Shown here: positions 58,740 through 64,000 of the stretch, in pieces
Numbering within the stretch: position 1 is the first letter of the stretch
Layout of the letters: every line of letters begins with the position of its first letter
Assembly (NCBI RefSeq): GCF_037975245.1
Contig: NC_092574.1
Location: 13,794,713-13,858,712 of the forward strand
Length of the DNA stretch: 64,000 nt
Direction: 5' to 3'
Origin: Apostichopus japonicus
Taxonomy: Eukaryota; Echinodermata; Holothuroidea; Aspidochirotida; Stichopodidae
Position numbers and translations under genes: made by a program
The notes under the pieces: model-generated
What the model saw: only the letters and a program-made list of their open reading frames with translations
What the model was told of the DNA's origin: nothing
Database searches by the model: none

Positions 58740-60989
58740 GTTGTGACAATGGGACTATCCTAAAAAAGTTATTTCAAGCATGAACAGTTACTGTTAGCAT
58801 AGTCAAGTCATGATTAGGCTTTAGTTAGGCCATATATCACAATCCCCGGTTTTAGGTCATGCAAATAGCTTCATAATATTACTATGAGATAGACCCGTTC
58901 GTAGTCTAGTTACACATGAATTGTGTTATTCATATTCAATTACTAGTAATAGCCTAGCATGGGCTATTTGGCATTCCCGATCATTACCAAAACCATAAAT
59001 TGTCCACAAATTATTGAATGACAGAATTGGTAACACAGGTTAAAATTGACAAACTCCCTGTTTCCCACTTATTTAAAATTAATTCAGGCAAAATCGATCG
59101 GAACTGACTACCAACTTTGAGCAGACTAACTGCTAATAACCAAACGTAGGCCAAACACTAACATAACTGAACAAGAGTCTAACGTTACAACTGTTACTGT
59201 TTGTTAGCGTCTATTCATTATAAGAAAAATATACTTCGGTAGCAAGTCAACGAATTAATCCAAAACAAAAATACTTCCAAGGATAGAAACAAATTCAAAA
59301 GTAAAACTTCCTACGTCAGGTTAAAGTGTTTAAGTTAAATTGGTCCATGGAAGATTGAAATTATGAAAGTTGTATCCCAGTGTCCGACTCGATATCCAAA
59401 TTCCAATACAAGTAATGCATGCAGTCGATCTTACGAATCCAATGTGAGTCTTTGAGTTTTTTAGCGACAGTATATTGTACCTTAAGGTATGCATACAATA
59501 GCCAACTGCATTCTTAGTGTGCGGATCGGGAGCAGACGGTTTACAAATGAACGGCGCTATTTATCATTTACAAGAAGTCATCAAAGGTACAGCGCCAGGA
59601 CCCGACAGGCCAAATGAAGTTTATCAAACGAATTGATAATCTCAGGGGCCTGAAAGTAATTTACTCTCAGTTTTTTGTGTGGTAACTGAAGTAGAACAAG
59701 TTTCCTCCAGTTATCGCATGTTATTTGAGTGCAATTATTCGTCAAGCGTAGAACATACATATGTTCCTAATTCAACGGAATCATACAAAAAAGATGCAAT
59801 TTAGAGGCTATCGTTTTAAATAATTTCAGACAAAATATTGGAAATTTCAAAGGGAAAAAATGGACATAAAAACTAGTCGGTTATTTAAGAGAATAAAACT
59901 TTTTATATAAAAACTTAAAGTTTGATAACAAATATAGAAACTTTGATACAATGTACAATGAATTTTGACTTGTTCTTCGAAATTAAGACTTTTTATATCC
60001 CCGGAAAGTTGTTTTAAAAGAAAACTTCACATACAGAAACAATTTTGGTTAAATAGTGCCTAGTGGAAATATTGGGATGAATTACCCGAAACTTTAGATA
60101 TATTATCCGCCGGAGGTTTATTACATTTAAAATCGAAATAAGTCGGATAGTGTCGAAATAACAAAAGCAATCTGCAAGTTGCAATTACGAGATACAAAGT
60201 ACAATTTTCAGTATATGAACCCACATCAGGAGACAAAAAAGATAAAATAGTACAAAGCAGTTTCCAATGTCCTATCTGAGCCACGGTAGCGTCAACAACT
60301 TAAATCAAAATCTAATTAACATTATACTTTTCGATGTTTAGCTTGCTAAGCCCACTTGTTACAAGTTGTGGGAATTCCAGCATTATTTACATTGTTTGCA
60401 GATTACAATTGCCATAAAGGCCCATATATATATTTTCCCGATCTGAGCCATATCGGAGGGGGAGGAGGGGGGAGGGGGACAAGTCCTGGAATGAAACTCG
60501 GTCCCCGAAAAATTGGCAAAAGAAGAAACAAACCGAAACAGAATAAAAAATAAATAAGCATGATACATGAATTTCGATAAGCTGTTTGCTTTCATAATTC
60601 GATGTTAACAGCTTCTCGTTACAATTGATGCTTGTAATGCCGGTGACACTGACAGCTCGTGGAGTTTATATAGTTTCTAGTATATGTTTGTGCAGCGCTT
60701 TAAAATTAAGACCGAAAGATAACAATGCCAAATCGTGAGTGAAACATTACTTTGCTTAGATTTGTCACGAAAACTAGTATCTTGTAAATTTGACGCCCCG
60801 ACGTTTAATTAGTAATGGGTTGAGTTTAAGGGGATGCGTGATTGTGTATTTTTTGTTTTGGAATTTTCATTACAATTCTTTAATGTAACAGAGGGACATA
60901 GCTTATAGTGGTGTCAAAAACAACTTTAGAAGTCATACCAATGCACGACTATATTGTTATTTAACTGCGATCCTCATGATCTAATAATG

Positions 60990-61100
60990 GGCATTAAAAA
61001 GTGGCTTCGCCTCCTCACGTGGTCGTCACAAAGGTTGACTAGTTTGCGCTTGCGCATTTTTCAGTCCTCATTAGCAAATGAACTTTACAGATCCCGCCAG
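60990..61100. promoter_or_regulatory. Possible promoter-like CpG patch with NRF1-like site
   Basis: In AT-rich surroundings this patch has TCACGTGGTCGTCAC (an E box) and TTTGCGCTTGCGCATT, one base from the NRF1 palindrome TGCGCATGCGCA. Such sites cluster in housekeeping or bidirectional promoters. Direction and target are unknown, so this is only a candidate. Confidence 0.25.
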
Positions 61101-61961
61101 TGACATAGAACAATTATGGTATACTTATCCATATCCAGTAAAGAATTACATTATAATAGTTTTTTATTGAATTTTTCATGCAATTTTTATTTGTAAAAGT
61201 CTTCAGTGTGTAGTAATTACCTTCATAGTGGTGAGTGAAAATTTCTCATGGATTATTAAAAGTACTTTTTTTTGGGGGGGGGGGGGGCTGAAAGGTTGTC
61301 ACTTTCCATTTATGATGTAAAACTTGAGATATGTTCATTTGTATACAAGAAGGTTCTTGGGTGAATTTTCTCCCAATTTTTCTGTGAGGCTTTTGAATGG
61401 ATATAATGGTTTGCCCAAGTCAGTTGTGCCATCAAATGCCTTTCACAAGTTTCCAGTTGCACCTTCATCTACAGGGCCTTCTTGTCCTAACTGATTCTTC
61501 CCCTCTCCTTTATTTTCCTTCTGGTTTTGAGTATAAAACTAAACCAAACTGAACTTACAAAGTACGAAATCTAAGAGAGAGATAGACAGGGGGTGGGGGG
61601 GGGAGCAGGAGTTTGCTTTAGATCAGTGGTTTAGATCAGTGGTGTGCACAGGACTTCAACGATGGGGAGGGGACAAATTCTGTTTCTCCCCTGACTGATT
61701 TAGGTATTGATTTAGGTATAGAATAGAATGGACATAGAAAATGACACATATGAGATCAATGCAGTTAAATCTCAAGTTTTATTTACAGATGAAAATAAGA
61801 AACAATGGTTTGAATTATGGCATAATTTGAAAGTGAAAACGGTAGTGTCTTAGTCCGTAAGCAGATCTACATCCAAATTTGTAGAAAAAAAAAAACACAC
61901 AAAGTCTTCTGGTTACCCTAATTAAAATATCGGTTCAAGGTATTTCAATGTATTTGAGTTC

Positions 61962-62310
61962 AAAACATTTCCACCACCCCATTTAAAACAACTGACTCTG
62001 CCGTTCATACACAGGAAAATCACATTGCAAAGTGAAGGAAGGGGAGGTGGGAGATTTCCACCACCCTATTTGAAACAACTGACTCTGCCGTTCATACACA
62101 GGAAAATCACATTGCAAAGGGAAGGGAGGGGAGGTGGGAGATTTCCACCACCCTATTTAAAACAACTGACTTTGAAAATCACATTGCAAAGGGAAGGGAG
62201 GGGAGGTGGGAGATTTCCACCACCCTATTTGAAACAACTGACTCTGCCGTTCATACACACGAAAATCACATTGCAAAGGAAGGAAAGGGAGGTGGGAGGG
62301 AGATAATTAA
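61962..62310. repeat. 87-bp tandem repeat, four copies
   Basis: The unit contains GAAAATCACATTGCAAAG, a GGGAGGGGAGGTGGGAGATT part, CCACCACCCTATTT and ACTGACTCTGCCGTTCATAC. GAAAATCAC occurs at 62015, 62102, 62174 and 62261. The third step is 72 bp owing to a 15-bp deletion. Because 87, 72 and 15 are multiples of three, a frame stays open across it (62025-62306). Confidence 0.93.
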
Positions 62311-64000
62311 TTTTTCAGAGCAACCATGTAAAAATTATAACACAATGTTGTATGAACTATGCACGAAAAGCTAAACTTTCAACATCGACTACGAGAACGA
62401 GAAATAACTCGGCACAAATTTCACTGCTAAACTCCTTTGCGATAGTTACATAACATGCCATGAACATTCACAATAACACGATGAACATATGTAAAAATGT
62501 GATTAATTTAATTTCGGATGTAAGGGATATCAAGGGACAAAAGGAGAAAGCATATTACAGAGAAATTAAACAGAAAACAAATTCATGGTACACGTTTGTG
62601 AAATTATAGTTATAAATGTAGAATAAAATTGTCAGAGACATTCTGAGCAGGTTCCTCTAACTTGTAGATATCTACGCAGGTTTTTTGAAGTAGATAGGCA
62701 GTTGCGGTAACAGTGAAAACTTTTATTGAAGCATATGCCAATGCTACATGGTCTTTGCATCCAACCGCTAAGGTATTTATGAGAAATCTTGTGGTTTGGT
62801 GTGCAAGATTTTAAATAAAATCCCAAAATGACCAAACTTTAAGAGGAAGTTGTAGCAAGCATTGTTAAAAATACATCTTAAAAAAAAATCAGATACTGTT
62901 AATAGCCTATCATATCGAGACACTAAGGGTTGAAAACGTTCCTTTATGGCACTGGGAAGCAGGGAAGATCTAAACATGCTTCCTAGTTCACATCTGAAAT
63001 GTCTGAAATAAAAACTTTGACATAAAATACATTTGAGAATCATGTGCTATGAAAGTTAGTAGTAAAAAATATTTCTTCGGTTCCGGAATGCTTCACAAGC
63101 TGAAGAAGTACTCCTGAAAACCGGTAAACACTCTAATGGAAGAATGTCCACGCATTCCACAGTAGAAACTGTGGATGTGGTTTACCCATAGCATGTGAAA
63201 TATGCACTAATGTAAATTTATTTTTTGTACTTATTTCAATTTAACATATGACTTAAAATGATTTTTATTGTTTAGGTTTTATTCAGACACCCCAAAAAAA
63301 AAAATGAATTCCTTGTAAAAGTAATTATCCTTAAATTAAAGAAACAAACAAGCAAGCTTTATACTAATGTACAGCTTACCCTTTTGCACAAGGCTAAAAA
63401 GCACACACAAACACACAATTATGGTGATAACACATTTAGGTGATTGCATCTACGGATATTGCAGCCGTTGTTATTGATATACGAAGGTGGCAAGAACATG
63501 CTAAACAAAGCCAGAGAACAAACAATCAACTATTTCAGGCCAATACTCTTTGCGCTAAAAAAACCAACCGTTTGGGAATGACCTCTTTAAAGCCGGATAA
63601 CGGGGGCTTGTCTCCCCGAATCACAATGACATAGCAGTATATTTGCATAAATGGTAACATCAACATCATAGGAAATACCATTAGAATCATTATACTTTAC
63701 AAGTCCTTGCTAATGCTAAAAAACCTTGGGGGTATAAAGACAATTTTGATGACACTATAAAATTAAAATGAAGTACCATTCTATAATTGCTCACCTAACT
63801 GCCTCCCACCTTCCTTGTTTTCTTCAATTTTTTTTACTAATGACTTATTTCTAAATTATCTATGTCTGTTCTTCTCTGATGTTGACATCTTTGTATTTGC
63901 TTTTTACCAGGGTGCTTTAACAAGATTCTGAATTTACACCCTGACTCATGCAATAACTTCTAAAGACAAATATTTTATAGCACATCCCAATAATTTATCA

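Larger units (their letters stand above)
58740..64000. other. 5' flank of dachsous, no coding gene seen
   Basis: No frame here looks coding. The dachsous promoter or a non-coding 5' exon may lie in this stretch, but I cannot place a start site. It contains an octamer ATGCAAAT at about 58858, a CpG-containing patch at 60990-61100, G runs at about 61275 and 61592, and the 87-bp repeat at 61962-62310. The stretch 62310-64000 holds nothing I recognise. Confidence 0.65.

Noticed and set aside
58850-58866. Octamer ATGCAAAT as a POU-factor site of the dachsous promoter
   Set aside because: A single 8-bp match is expected by chance in AT-rich DNA of this length, and no start site is known nearby.
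62025-62306. 93-codon plus-strand frame of repeated EGRGGGRFPPPY units
   Set aside because: It is the product of the 87-bp tandem repeat. There is no evidence of transcription or a start context, so it is kept only as a finding.

Overview
The window is a piece of metazoan nuclear genome, not a prokaryotic or viral one. It is AT-rich, it has spliceosomal GT-AG introns, tRNA-derived SINE-like sequences, minisatellites and DNA-transposon remnants, and it carries one very large gene on the minus strand. The repeat style and the single dachsous-type gene suit a marine invertebrate deuterostome. An echinoderm is my best guess, but the sequence alone does not settle it.

The gene is a complete dachsous (Dchs1-type) giant cadherin. 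I could join 18 coding exons by hand from 58739 down to 1332. Every junction is GT-AG, every phase matches, and there is no internal stop. The protein is about 3277 residues from the methionine at 58631, or 3313 from the one at 58739. It has a signal peptide, 27 cadherin repeats (the number expected for Dachsous), a furin-like RSKR site beside the membrane, one transmembrane helix and a tail of about 387 residues. The tail holds the NWDYLLDWGPQFQPLAHVF-type block that identifies the Dachsous family. Known Dachsous proteins bind Fat cadherins on neighbouring cells in planar polarity and Hippo-linked growth control.

Layout: 1-1331 is 3' flank or 3' UTR with a cluster of inverted GCGAAGTTCGG motifs. 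1332-26920 holds exons 18 to 2. Its introns include a duplicated exon-10 acceptor, a 222-bp higher-order minisatellite (18396-19510) and a 2.7-kb non-coding island bounded by perfect 35-bp inverted repeats (23138-25882). 26921-56894 is one intron of about 30 kb with SINE-like elements, local duplications, a small Lys-rich reading frame of unknown status and an intact-looking hAT-type MITE (50484-51051) with an 8-bp target duplication. 56895-58739 is exon 1. 58740-64000 is 5' flank with an 87-bp tandem repeat and a possible promoter-like CpG patch near 61000.

I found no CRISPR array, operon, rRNA or intact tRNA gene, and no second confident protein-coding gene. The items most worth a second look are the 35-bp-TIR island, the hAT-type MITE, the symmetric phase-1 exon block, the predicted calcium-free cadherin linkers and the juxtamembrane RSKR site.
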